From Sarcophilus harrisii (Eukaryota; Chordata; Mammalia; Dasyuromorphia; Dasyuridae): a stretch of DNA of 64,000 nucleotides. The translations under genes were made by a program, and so were the position numbers. Every line of letters starts with the position of its first letter. The stretch's first letter is position 1. Location of the stretch: NCBI RefSeq assembly GCF_902635505.1, contig NC_045432.1, positions 5,267,275-5,331,274 of the forward strand, read 5' to 3'. Shown piece after piece: positions 42,880-54,055 of this stretch. The notes under the pieces were generated by a model that was not told the origin of the DNA, searched no databases, and saw only the letters and a program-made list of their open reading frames with translations.

Positions 42880-45060
42880 ACCAATGAGGACGTGAACTTG
42901 CCATTCGGCCATGGGCAACCCTTCATGACCCCATGGGCCACAGCATACAAGGCCCTTCTTTCTAGCCTTCATTGTCTCTCAGTCTGTCCGAGTTTGTGTT
43001 CACTGTTTCCATGCCACTATCCATCTCGTCCTCTGCCATCCTCTTTTCCTACTGCCTTCAAACTTTCCCAACATCAGGATTTTTCCCATTGAGTCCCATC
43101 TTCTCATTAGGTGGCCAAAGCATTTAAGCTTCAGCCTCGGTATGGCCTTTCAGTAAATCTCTTGAGTTAATTTCATTAAATGTTGGTTGATTTGATCTAC
43201 TTGCTATCTAAGGGGCTCTCAAAAGTCTCCTCCAGCACCACAACCTGAAAGTGCCCATTCTTTGCTGCTCAGCTTTACTTGCAACCTGTCAAAAGATTTT
43301 GGAGAGACCCTATTTTCCAAAACTGAGGCCCAGCAAGCAGATTGTGCCCTGAGTTCGGCATGGCAATAATTCTTTGCACCCTAGAATGATCCCACTCTCC
43401 AGCAAAGTGTGTTGCTTAGACCAGCACCAGGTGTTCACTAAGCAATTTAGCTCCCCATCCACCACGTATTCACAATCCCTGTTCCTTGTTACTGACGGGC
43501 ATCGCACTCCTCTTTCCAACACAGAACTCTAGTTCTGTGCCCTGCAGGGTGGCCATTTCCCCCAAGACGTGAAAAAATGGCTGTTCCCATGGGACGCAAG
43601 AATACCTGTATTGTCCCAAGAAATGCTAACAATGAGAACTATCTCGACATCTAAGAATGAATGTGCTGTGAGTCAATCCCTTTCATGCATCCAAGTGGCC
43701 CCAGCATCCGGAAGAGAGGAAGGAAGGTCCTGCCCGCGATCATCATTTTCCTCACTTTGAAATACAATTTCTGTTTGGGTTCTGACTCCCCTGTTTCTAA
43801 CATGCTGTTTTGGTTCTGTCCTGACTCCCCTGTTTCTAACATGCTGTTTTGGTTCTGTCCTGATTCCCCTGTTTCTAACATCCTCGGTTTGGGTCCTGAC
43901 TCCCCTGTTTCTAACATGCTCTGTTTGGGTTCCAGCCACCCCCAGGTTAGAGGATGTAAACTGATCTTTTCCAATCCAGCGACCACTGTTGTATTTTCCA
44001 AATTTCCTGGCATATTGAGTGCAGTGCTTTAACAGCATCATCTTTTAGAGTTTTAAATAGCTCAGCTGGAATTTTATCACCTCTGCTAATCTTATTAACA
44101 GTGCTTCCTAAGGCCCAGTTGACATCATTCTCCAGGATATCTGACTCTAGATCAGTAGCCACACCATTCTGATTATTGGTCACAATGTTAAGATCTTTAT
44201 TGTATAATCCATTTGTTGTTCCATTCTAGCTTCGAAGTCTCTACCACTTTTGTCTTTTATCATGCCCATTTTTGCATGAAACTTATCCATTATAACTCTA
44301 ATTTTCTCAAAGAGATCATTTATCTTTCCCATTCTATTGTCTTCTACTTCATTACATTGCTCATTTAAGAAAACCTTTTCTCTCCTTGCTATCATCTGGA
44401 ATTCTGCATTCAGTTGGGGATATCTTTCCCTTTCTCCTTTCTCTTTCCTTCTTTCCTCAGCTATTTGTAAAGTCCCATCAGACAGACATTTCTTGCTTTT
44501 CTTTTCTCTGAAATGTTTTTGTTGTTGCTGCTGCTGCCTCCTGGACTATATTGTAAAACATCGGTCCTCAGGCACTCTACCAGATATAATCCCTTAAATC
44601 TACTCATCCACCTTCACTTAATATTCATAGACGATGTTATTTAAGGCAGATCCATATGGTCTTATGGTTTCCCTACTGTCTTCAATTTTCGTTTGAATTT
44701 TGCAATGAGGAACTCGTAGTCTGAGCCACAGTCAGCTCCAGATCTTGTTTTAACTAACTCCACCTTTTGCTGAAAACTAGATAATCAATCTGATTTCTAC
44801 ACTGACTTTCTGGTGATTGTCCACGTGTACAGTCATCTTTAGGGCTGTTAAAAAAGAGTGTCTGTTATGACCAGTGAACTATCTTGACTATTAGTTTCTG
44901 CCCGGCTTCATCTTGTACTCCAAGGCCAAATTTGCCGGTTATCCCAATTATCTTTTTATTTCCTACGTTAGCCTTCCAGTCCCTATGATTAATGTGAATA
45001 GACAGGTACAATATTCCTTACTGTATCACATTCAGTCTTCCTCTCAAATGATCAAGTTCC
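42880..45060 (-). repeat. RTE/BovB-like LINE, antisense, second copy with foreign insert
   Basis: C-terminal part at 42880-43284 parallels 3240-3660. The RT lead-in is at 43945-44190 (LESDILENDVNWALGS and KTLKDDAVKALHSICQEIWK on the minus strand) and the endonuclease region extends to about 45060. The central RT segment is missing and replaced by 43285-43945, which is unrelated to RTE. Broken copy. Confidence 0.75.
43285..43945. repeat. Unclassified insert with a ~40-bp tandem repeat
   Basis: It interrupts the RTE element. At 43780-43935 a unit of about 37-42 bp containing GACTCCCCTGTTTCTAACAT is repeated four times, the last copies diverged. The start (TGTCAAAAG) and the end (CACCCCCA) would suit an LTR, but no clear target duplication was found, so the class stays open. 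Confidence 0.45.
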
Positions 45061-45414
45061 ATGGGCCCAATCCGAAGTCAGCAAGACTGGGCAACTCTCC
45101 ACCAAAAAACTTCCTGGGGGGAAGGGGGAGGTCAAAAGTCCCTCCCCTTCATAATTGGTTGGCCAAGGAATTCTTTCAAAAAGAAGCATTCCTGTGCCTA
45201 ATGCTGCCTTTCTTTTAGGCACCATTAAACGGTCAAAGAAAAAAAATCAATATTAATATCAGTTTCTGTGATTTAGGCTCAAGTCTGACAGAAAGAATTT
45301 TATTGAATTTAATATTAATGCTCTAACCAAGCTCTGAGAAAGAAACATTCAAACTGACATAATCCCCATGGCCCTCAGACATGACTCTCTGTCCCAAGAA
45401 GATTTATGAGAATC

Positions 45415-45712
45415 TCATATGGAAAAATCATATGTTAAAATGTCATTTGGCAGGAAAACATGTTTCACAACAGCAAGACCTTGTAGTGATCGACTAGAGG
45501 AAGAACTATGGAGATTGAATGTAAATCGACACGTGCTATGTATACTTTTTTCCTTCTGTTTTTTCTCGTGGTTTTCCCCAATTTGTTCTGATTTTTCTCT
45601 CCCAACATGATGATTCATGTGGAAATATGTAAAAAATTAATGTACATGTATAACCACCCAAAAACGTTGTTTTACATGTAACTGGGGAGAATAAAAAAAT
45701 AAACAAAAACAG
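45415..45712 (+). repeat. L1 3'UTR fragment
   Basis: GGAGATTGAATGTAAATCGA (45511-45530), TTTTCTCGTGGTTTTCCCCA and TTTTACATGTAACTGGGGAG (45671-45690) with an A-rich end mark a marsupial L1 3'UTR in sense. Confidence 0.65.
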
Positions 45713-45914
45713 GAAAAAAAATTTAAAAATCAAATGTTGTTTAGGTTAACTTTCCAAAATATTCAGTGCTCAGTTTCTCTGTGATCCAGATCTTTACCTT
45801 GAATTTCAAAAAGAAGATGTTGGCCCTAGATTGCTCATGGCACCAATCATCCCAGGTGAGTGGGAAGGCAATAATTCTACCTGGACCAGAATAAAGTTTG
45901 CTTATCACCCTTTT

Positions 45915-46133
45915 GTTGTTCTTATTCAATTGTAACCAACTCTTCATGACCCATTTGGAATTTTCTTGGCACAGATATTGGAGTGCTTTGCCATTTTCTT
46001 CTCCAACTCATTTGATGGATGAGGAAACTGGGGCAAATAGGATGAAGTGACTTGCCTAGGAAGATGAGTCTTCCTCACTCCAGCTCAGGCCCCCTATCCA
46101 CTGCACTAGTGCACCACTTAGCTGCCCAGTTAT
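45915..46133 (-). repeat. MAR1/MON1-type SINE, antisense
   Basis: AACTCTTCATGACCCATTTG (45939-45958), GTGCTTTGCCATTTTCTTCT (45983-46002), GAGGAAACTGGGGCAAATAG and GCACCACTTAGCTGCCCAG at the end. A short internal part is missing relative to the usual length. Confidence 0.85.
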
Positions 46134-46324
46134 CACCCTTATTTCATTTCAAAGGAAGACCTTCAGTGAGTGGGAAAAGGGATGGAAGGAGAGAGAGAAA
46201 TTGGAATTTAAAATTAAATTACATTTTTTTAAAGGCACTAGCTATTGTTCTCACTTTCCTAAAAGAAAAGTCCAGAAAGCATTTTAGGCTGGAGAAAGAA
46301 AAAAAAATGTATAAAGAAATGAAA

Positions 46325-46570
46325 GGAGACAGGTAGACAGCTCAGTGTATAAAGCACTGGGCCTGAAGTCAGGAAAACCTGAGTTCAAATTCAGCCTCAG
46401 ACTCTTATTAGTTGTGAAACCCTGGACTAGTCACTCAGCCTCTGTTTGCCTTAATCCCTTGGAGAAGGAAATGATGAGCCACTCCATTATTTCGTCAAGA
46501 AAACCCCATGGACACTATGGTCCAAGGGATCACAAAGAGTCAGAAATGACTGAGCAACAATAATAACAAA
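46325..46570 (+). repeat. MAR1/MON1-type SINE, sense
   Basis: Near full length: GACAGCTCAGTGTATAAAGC, CTGAGTTCAAATTCAGCCTC, GGAGAAGGAAATGATGAGCC (46460-46479) and CAGAAATGACTGAGCAACAA. With the antisense copy 190 bp upstream it forms an inverted SINE pair. Confidence 0.85.
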
Positions 46571-46744
46571 ATAAATGAAATGAAAAAGAAGCTTTTAAAA
46601 ATATATATGATGTAGATATACTTATTATTTAGTGATAGAAATGCTGGCTAAATAAATGAAACAAGAAAAACAGAATAAGAATGAGCAAAGATGAAATAAA
46701 ATGATTACTTCTGGCAAATGATAATTGGTTTGCTTAATAATGAA

Positions 46745-46870
46745 GATGGAATCATAATTATAGCACCTATCTCCCAAGGTTGTTGTGGAGATCAAATGAA
46801 ACAATATTTAAGCATTTTGCAAAACTCAGAATACTCTAAAAATGCTAAGTATTATTGTTGTTATTATTAT
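46745..46870 (+). repeat. MIR/core-SINE 3' part
   Basis: AGCACCTATCTCCCAAGGTT (46762-46781), then GTGGAGATCAAATGAAACAA and a GCTAAGTATTATTGTTG terminus with an ATT microsatellite. Confidence 0.65.
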
Positions 46871-46871
46871 T

Positions 46872-47007
46872 AAGACATATATTGGATTACTTGCCATCTA
46901 GGGAAGGAGGGTGGAGGGAAGGGAGGGAAAAAATTTGAAGCACAAAGTTTTTTAAGGGTGAATGTTGAAAATTATCTATGCATATATTTTGAAAATTAAA
47001 AAGCTTT
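46872..47007 (+). repeat. L1 3' terminus, sense
   Basis: TGGATTACTTGCCATCTAGG followed by the G-rich tract and the terminal GAAAATTAAAAAGCTTT of a marsupial L1. It carries the target of the next insertion. Confidence 0.7.
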
Positions 47008-47574
47008 TTTTATTAAAGCTTTTTATTTTCAAAACATGTGTACGAATAATTTTTCAATGTTGATCCTTGCATAGCTTTGTATTCCAAATTTTCCCCTCCT
47101 TCCCCCCACTGCCTCCCCAGATGGCAAGTAATGCAATATATGTTATACATGTTAAATATATATGTTAAATCCAATATGTATAAACATATTTGTACAATTA
47201 TCTTGCTGCACAAGAAAGATCAGATCAAAAAGGAAAAAAAATGAATAAGAAAACAAAAATGCAAACGAACAACAACAACAAAAAAAGAGTGAGAATGCTA
47301 TGTGATGATCCGCACTCAGTTCCCATAGTTCTCTCTCTGGGTGTAGATAGCTCTCTTCATCAGGAGATCATTGAAACTGGCCTCAATCACCTCATTGTTG
47401 GAAAGAGTCACGTCCATCAGAATTGATCATTGTGTAATGTTGTTGTTACCATGTACAATGATCTTCTGCTCACTTCACTTAGCATCAATTCATATAGGTC
47501 TCTCCAGGCCTCTCTAAAATCATCCTGCTGATCTTTTCTTATAGAACAATAATATTCCATAAAATTCATATACC
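47008..47574 (-). repeat. 5'-truncated L1, antisense, inserted into an L1 tail
   Basis: Plus strand begins with T-rich TTTTATTAAAGCTTTTTATT, then the reversed L1 3'UTR and ORF2 tail to about 47574. A duplication AAAATWAAAAAGCTTT flanks it (46992-47007 and 47575-47589, one base difference), showing insertion into the end of the sense L1 and giving a tail-to-tail pair. A (GA)n tract follows at 47590-47612. Confidence 0.75.
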
Positions 47575-48089
47575 AAAATAAAAAGCTTTAAGAGAGAGAG
47601 AGAGAGAGAGAATGGAAAAGCTACAAACAATACTCTTACCAAAAAAAGAGAGACAATTGAGAAAACATGAGAAAATATTGACTCAGATGCTTGTCTTTTC
47701 TCACTTTCATTGTTAGCAAATATTGACCCATATGCTTGCTTTCTCATATCTATTAAATCTTTATAAGATGGGTCTGTGTGTGCATCAAGGGCATTCTTGA
47801 TGAAAATATGAAAAAGAAAACAGATGGGCTTTCATGGGCAATTTTCCATGGCGGACCACATCATTAGAGTTTTACAGCCAATTAGGAGGTCAGCTGTAAG
47901 ATCCAGTAATTCTGGATTCTGTAAAATATATAGAATCAATCTGTAAAATACAGAATTCAGGATGATATTGATATAAATAAATTTTGAGAAATTCCTTGAC
48001 AAAGAAAAAAATTATTTCTGTTAAGAGGACCCTAAAGAAACAACTCAAAAACAGACTGGACAGAGGGCATACATTTAAAGCAAATTCTC

Positions 48090-49000
48090 CTACTGGCTTT
48101 GCTGCTGCACCATCACACTTTCCACCTTACCCCCATCACCAAGGCCATGCCTGGAAATCTGCTGCTCACAGGAGTAGCCCCCAACTTTGAGATGGAAACC
48201 ACATCTGATTCCATGAATTTTCAAAAGATTCATGAGGCATTCTCTTTTCCACCCTTGGGTCTTGACCCCAATTGGCACAACAGATCAGGATTGAGTTGCA
48301 AAACTGGTACCAGAATTTGGCAAGCAAAATATTGAGATGGTTGCCTTTTCCACTGACCCTATCCAAGATCATCCTGCCCAGAGTAAGGATACCAATGCAT
48401 TCAATCGAGCAAATCCATAGAAAAACTGCCTTTCCCCATCACCGGTGATCACAAACGGAACTAGTCAAGACGCACATGGTTATAGCCAGATTAGCAGGGT
48501 GGTGAGAATGCCTGTGACGGCTCATATGATATTTATTTGGGGCCCAGATAAGAAGCTGAAACTATCTCTCCTTTACCCAGTGGGATCAAATTCAAATGGA
48601 AAGGAGGTCCCACTCATCCATACCTGACAATCCTAGCCAGCCACAGAGTAACTTGCTTTTAAAATGTAATGTTAGTTGTGTTTCATTGTATTTTTATCGA
48701 CTTTGGTTCATTCTTTCCCAAGGACATTTTAATCTGGTTCTAGAGCATTCAGCGTGTTAGGGGCTACGCATTTGACACTTCTGCTCTACCCAACAAATAC
48801 TAGCAGCAACTTTGATGAGATCCTCAAAGTGGTTGATTTCCCTCACTTGATAGAAGAAGGCTCCTATTCCTGTGAACTGGAAAGCTGGTGCCAATGTCAT
48901 GGTGCTTCCAATTATCCCTAAAAGTGTGTTTCCTAAAGGAATATTCACCCTTCAGCTTAAAAAGCAACTATGTAGCCTCGGGCTACTGGATCAAGTCAGC
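48090..49000 (+). pseudogene. PRDX6: Processed pseudogene of peroxiredoxin 6
   Basis: An intronless, damaged copy of PRDX6, the 1-Cys peroxiredoxin that reduces peroxides and phospholipid hydroperoxides. The start MPGNLLLTGVAPNFE (from 48147) matches PRDX6 MPGGLLLGDEAPNFE. Next, GGCATTCTCTTTTCCACCC to GCAAAACTGGTACCAGAATT parallels the mRNA, but the reading frame is shifted and the PVCTTE motif with the catalytic Cys47 reads PNWHNR. MPVTAHMIFIWGPDKKLKLS (48510-48569) matches the later domain, then a hAT element (48578-48783) interrupts, and VMVLPIIPKSVFPKGIFT (about 48898-48951) gives the C-terminal part. The absence of introns indicates retrotransposition. The 3' limit is uncertain. Confidence 0.85.
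48578..48783. mobile_element. Non-autonomous hAT element inside the PRDX6 pseudogene
   Basis: 206 bp with CAG...CTG ends and hAT-type inverted termini (GGGATCAAA at the left, TTTGACACTTCTG at the right). Flanks are CTTTACC(C) and CTCTACCC, an 8-bp-type duplication with slight decay, at the point where PRDX6 would read CTCTACCCA. No transposase is encoded. Confidence 0.75.
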
Positions 49001-49559
49001 ACTAGAAGATGGCTCCTTTTTGATCTTGAGCAGAAGGAATATCATGCTTGTCAATCATGTCTTCCTACAGCAATCGATACAAATGTGTTAGTGGGATTCA
49101 AGTCAGAAGTCTCTGGGCTACTCCACCAGTGGCTTGTTAAATAAAAATGGTCCAAATGTCACCCATGTTTGCTTTCATTTCTTTCTTTACCAGCATTCTA
49201 TTTGTGTCATTGAACTTTACCTTGACCCCTCTGATAGCTGTCTTTAAAACATCGAAGCTGTTTAGATCTTTGCTAGATCCGTTGCCATTTCCATCATCAG
49301 CCAAGAGGCTGCTTAAGATCATTGTAGGAGCATGACTTCCTTAACTATTGTATCACATAGAACACTGAGATTTTCCTAAGACTCCTAATGATTTCAATAG
49401 AGATAAGAAATTGGATTGGGTCAAAGAATTTATGGTAGCCACTTGGCAGTTGTAAATCCAAGATTCTTCCCTTCTTAATGATTATTGATAAACTAGATCT
49501 GGTGTGATTTTTCTTCTTCAACTATCTTTAAAATGTAAATCTTTATTTTCATATGTCAG
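49001..49559. other. Intergenic, unassigned
   Basis: A minus-strand frame of 61 codons at 49137-49322 reads plausibly (FDVLKTAIRGVKVKFNDTNR), but I recognise no family. It may be an antisense retrocopy fragment or chance. Confidence 0.3.
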
Positions 49560-50080
49560 TGATTGGTTGGTTGTTGTCCTTGTTCTCAAAGAGGACTCAA
49601 ATGGCATCACTATGTTTGAGTTGAGTTTCAGCTTGTCCAAGTATGGCTGAACAGACCAATACGAGCTCGGAATGCTCTGCCACAGGTCAGGCATAAATAG
49701 TCCATAGGAACATTTGGGCTAGTTTCGCTAATTTTACTCATTTCGTGTTTCCTTTGGGCTAATTCAATTCTCCTTTGCTCCTAGAGCACTGTACCTTCTC
49801 TGATGAGGGCATCCACGCTGGGTGGTCCTGTGCCCGTGAATCCCGTGTCATACAATCGATTCCAAAGTTCTTAAGAGATACTTTGAGAATGTCCTTGTAT
49901 TGCTTTTTCTGACTACCTGGTGAGCACTTGCCCTGTGTGAGTTCTCCAAAAAACATTTTTTTCGCAATTGTATTGCTGCACAAGCAGCAGAGAATCGATC
50001 CACACTTTGTTGCATCTCAGCTTCAGAAGCTGCCTGGAGTGCACAATCATCTTTAAAGCTTCTTTTTGCCTCCTAAATCT
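49560..50080 (-). repeat. RTE-type LINE, antisense, internally deleted
   Basis: 49560-49940 aligns with the 3' end of the element at 5196-5640 (shared GAGCTCGGAATGCTCT, AGTTCTCC). At about 49980 it jumps to sequence matching 6105-6180 (GAGAATCGATCCACAC; GTGCACAATCATCT), so about 0.5 kb is missing by internal deletion. Confidence 0.7.
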
Positions 50081-50454
50081 CTGCATGTAGCCAAATATGA
50101 CTGGCAGCAATACCTATCAATGAATCCTTGGAGAGTTCCATAACAATCTGGAGAATCTCAGAGGGAGGAACAGTGTGGGTTAAATGGATCAAAGTTGCAA
50201 ATAGGAGCAAGAAGCTCAAAAATACCCTCAGTAGGTCAAAAATGATATGTGACTAGCAGCCAACTCCATTTTGGTTTTGTTGTGTTTTTTTTTCCAACTT
50301 CATTTTGGCAGAACATGGGCACATCTTGCTACCTTGATGATCTACCTTCAAATATCCTGCATCTTTTCAACTCCCTTCCTAAGCAGTTTCAGTAAAGCAT
50401 ATAAATAGCTTATGAACAAGCCTCTATATGCACTTATGCAGTGGTTTGCACTGC

Positions 50455-51175
50455 AGGGATAGATCGCCAGCCCTGGAGAAAGGAAGACCTAAATTCAAAT
50501 CCATCCTCAGACACACACCAGCTGTGTTCTCTGGGCAACTCATCTCACTGCTGTTTACATCGTTCTCCTCTATAAAGATGACCTAGTGCGGAGGTTTTCC
50601 TGGGGGCAGCCTTAGTCTCAGTTGAAATAAATAATTACTCCAAAATCGCAGCCAGCTGGTAAAAATGCAAGTGTTTATTTCTCCTTCCAAATTAGCCCGG
50701 TTAGTTGAGGCCTATCTCTCTGCCTGGCTCCAAGAGATCTTGCAGCTTTGTCCTTGGCTTCTGCCTCTGCTTTCTTCAGCCTCCAGCCAGCTCCGACTCG
50801 TGGCTTCTCAATCTCCAACTGAGGCGAGTAGGCTTCTGCATCTCCCAGATTGCTCTGTCTCCAACCCCAGTTGAAGTTCCCCAGAACTCTCTTGAGTCGC
50901 TTACTGGAACTGTATTTATGCTACTTCTCTGAGAGTGGGATTGTGGGATATCTCCCAGCATGCTCTCTGAAATCTCCCAAACATGTGAACTCCATTGAGT
51001 TCTTAGATACTTATGAGCTCTCTAAAGGTGTGAACACAAGCATTGTTTCCATCAGTTCCACTTAGTACCTAGTTCAAGTTCTGGCCCAAAATAACTCTAA
51101 GATTAAATCAACTCCAATGGCTTAACATTTCGTAAAGATTCCAACAAGCTAGAGAAGGAAATGGCAAATTACGGC
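50455..51175 (+). repeat. MAR1-type SINE split by a solo LTR
   Basis: The left piece 50455-50586 carries GACCTAAATTCAAATCCATC (50489-50508). The right piece 51147-51175 resumes with AGCTAGAGAAGGAAATGGCA, exactly the next SINE segment. The LTR between explains the gap. The right end is in turn interrupted by an L1 at 51183. Confidence 0.8.
50587..51146 (-). mobile_element. Solo LTR of an endogenous retrovirus
   Basis: 560 bp with TG...CA ends and a 6-bp duplication with one difference (ACCTAG 50581-50586, AGCTAG 51147-51152), of the length usual for class II (ERVK-type) integration. Read on the minus strand it has a TATA-like region, a polyadenylation signal near 50670 and a U5-like end. A truncated relative lies at 20082-20212 in the opposite orientation. 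There is no internal region; it is a fossil LTR left by recombination. Confidence 0.8.
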
Positions 51176-51182
51176 ATTATCT

Positions 51183-51532
51183 TTTTTTTATTAAAGCTTT
51201 TTATTTTCAAAACATATGCGTGGATAATTTTTTAACATTGACCCTTTCAAGACCTTGTATTCCAATTTCTCCCCCTTCCCACACACCCGCCCCCTCCCCT
51301 AGATGGCAAGTAATCCAATATAAGTTAAACGTATTAAAAACACATATGTTAAATCTAATATATGTATACACATTTATACAATTATCGTGCTGCACAAGAA
51401 AAATCTGATCAAAAAAGGAAAAATGAGAAAGAAAACAAAATGCAAACAAACGACAACAAAAAGAATGAAAATACCATGTTGTGATCCACACTCAGTTCCC
51501 ACAGAAAGTCCTCTCTCTGGGTGCTGACACTC
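51183..51532 (-). repeat. 5'-truncated L1, antisense
   Basis: Starts at the reversed tail (TTTTTATTAAAGCTTTTTAT), includes the C-rich block and CTAGATGGCAAGTAATCCAA (51299-51318), and ends near GGTGCTGACACTC. It is flanked by the duplication CATTATCT (51175-51182 and 51533-51540). Same subfamily as 47008-47574. Confidence 0.8.
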
Positions 51533-51540
51533 CATTATCT

Positions 51541-52267
51541 CCATTCCATTGTTTCTATGTACAACAGACAGTGAGGGCTTAGAAAACCTGCTCCTCCAAT
51601 CTCAGAAGCCCTCCAGTCTGGGGAAGCTTCTGGGGGAAAAAATCGAATGAACCCCAAGGATGGCTGTCATTTCTAGGAAATCACAGAGAGGAAATGGGTC
51701 TGTGTAGTCTGTGCGCTGTGATGTACTGTTCTGTATTGCCAGTGTGTCTCTTGCACTTAAATAATCTATTCACCAAAAGCTATTGAATTCTGGAGTACTC
51801 TCTCTGGTAGCCAACCAGATGCCCGCATGAATATGGCACTGTGATTCAGGAGGCTAAAGCAGTGGTTTGACGGAGAAACTCAAGGATCTTAACAGGAGGG
51901 ATTTTGCCTTTTATCTCACTTTCCCACAGGCTAACAAGTGAGAGACTTAACTGTTTAGCCTTTATCACTGTATTATCCGGCCACTATCTATAGTCCTGCT
52001 CCAGATTTCTGGTTAAATTTTACTTGGTCCCCATGTGACTCTGCTCTGATTCTGGTTAATATGGTCTTGATCTGGCTTTAAAAAAAAAACTGCCACGAAG
52101 CTCTGCTGTGAGTAGTCTGTGGTTAACTACGAGGACTTCCTTTTTTCACTCTGGTCTAGTTAGATTATAAGAATGTATATTTGGCACAAGCCTCAATACT
52201 GTTTTAGGAGGAGGTCAGACATTCTTTTTCTTTAGAGATCTCTTACTATCTGCCTGCTTGTACTTTT
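51541..52267. other. Intergenic, unassigned
   Basis: No gene or repeat family recognised. Confidence 0.35.
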
Positions 52268-52390
52268 TAATACAACTGAATTTTTAAAAATTATTAAGCA
52301 ACAATTATGTTCCAACAATTCGCCAAGCACTGAGGATAAGAAAAAGAGGCAAATGACAGTTACATCGTGACTACCAACAGTTTTGTTTTT
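52268..52390 (+). repeat. SINE fragment
   Basis: TTATTAAGCAACAATTATGT, then GCCAAGCACTGAGGATAAGA (52322-52341) and a GGCAAATGACAGTT end, a diverged core-SINE 3' module (consensus type 'catttattaagcac...gccaggcactgtgctaagc'). Confidence 0.6.
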
Positions 52391-53910
52391 TTTTCTGGTC
52401 TGGTTTAGGGACTGCCATAAACATTTTCTGATCAACATTTTTTGGGAGGAATTTCTCAGGCTCTAGTGAGTCTTCCTGGTAAATTGGACTCAGAAGTCAG
52501 TGTTGTCTTATTTAAGTCCATTTCCCATGTGAATATTGGTTTCCAGAACGACAAGCCCTCCTCTCCATCCAACGTCTATTTTTCCTTTGCACCTCATCTT
52601 TCTAACATAATTACTATTTTTAGCTTTTTTGAGGTGGTTTTGATTTTTGTCTCTAAATCCTGAAGTTCAAGAAAAAGCAAAAGACAAAAGGTTTTTGTAA
52701 TAAATTTCGATTGTGTACTAAAACTAGTTCTATAGTTGCCTTGAGACATGACAGTGAAATAAAGATATGAGAGATCAAGAAAGTAGAAGGAAAGGAAAAT
52801 ATGGTATAAAATCCATGTAGAGAGAGATACAAAGTCTATAGACTGTTATGGGCAATTTAAAACTGTTATGAGTAATTTTTATTTCCTTTTGTTAAATGTT
52901 ATTATTTGGGGCTCTCCTGGATATTTGACTGACTGTCTCCTTTTAATACCAACCTCACTTGACTGAAACCTGATTCATGGAATGATTTAGTACTAAAGGG
53001 AAGTTTTTTTACATGGCTGAGATAAGAAATCAAAAGAGAGTTAAGGCTTCCGAAAGTAACTTAACATGCTTTACTTGTGGAAGGATTCCCCCTGATTCTA
53101 CCCTTTGGTTATCTTTCTGATATAAAAATGTTCTCTTCCCAATTAAGGGATTATTATATTAATTTTAATATAAAAACCCATTTTAAAAATTATGAAAGCC
53201 TATTATAAAAACATTTCTAAATGTAAAAAATTATTTCTCTTGTCTCTCTGATGTAATTTTTCTTTTTTGTCAAAAACCCCAATATTGTTTACAGGTTATT
53301 TTTCTGAATCCTGAACATTGCTATGTTTAAACATAATAAAACTCAGTAGGAAATATTTTTCCTCTAAAAGGAAAAAAAAAAAAAAAAAAGAAAGTCAAAG
53401 GAAGCTGGAAAAGTATTTACATTGATACAATGTGGACATGAAACTCACTTAGAGGGTAATATGAAGTAAAAGCTTGATTTCCCCAAAGGGCAGAAAGATA
53501 TGGGACAATAGCAATTTTATTTAGCAATTTAGCAATGATCAAAATGTCTGGTTTGGCCAAATGAAAAGCCTGGGTATTAGTGGAGTTTTACAGAAGGTCT
53601 GAATTTTAGATCTCAGGAAGACAAAGAAAGATTTCCACACCTGTGAGTTTCATTTGGAGCAGTGCTTGCTCTCTTGGAAGATGCTTAAAGTTAGTTTGGA
53701 GATTTCTCGTGATTCCTAAGCTTTATAATATCAATTTTGATATTCTTATTAATGTGGAAAACGAGCTGGAATTATGTCTCAGTGTTTTAAATTGAGCTTT
53801 TTAAAATGTGAACTCATGTTGAGCTTGAATTCACAGCATGGTTGCTATGTGCTCTGACTGGTAACTACTTGTGCCACTCTTGTAATCATTTGCTTTTAGC
53901 AAAAACTCTA
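52391..53910. other. Intergenic, unassigned
   Basis: AT-rich with no recognised gene; a poly-A run lies at about 53371-53388. Open frames are at most 73 codons and featureless. Confidence 0.35.
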
Positions 53911-53914
53911 TAAA

Positions 53915-54055
53915 ACTCTGCCTGTGTTCCTCATCTAGAAAATGGGGATATAGCACCAACTTTTCAGGGTGTTTGTTAGCAAATGAGATGAGATTTATAA
54001 AGCACTTAGCACAGAGCCTGACACACAGTAGGTACTATATAAATGCTTATTCCTT
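53915..54055 (+). repeat. MIR SINE, sense
   Basis: TCCTCATCTAGAAAATGGGG (about 53928-53947), GAGATGAGATTTATAAAGCA (about 53986-54005) and ACACACAGTAGGTACTATAT (54021-54040) are the MIR 3' half. Confidence 0.8.

Noticed and set aside
43661-44041. Repeat-containing open frames of about 120 codons on both strands
   Set aside because: They stay open because the ~40-bp tandem repeat lacks stops; the flanking codons are RTE sequence.
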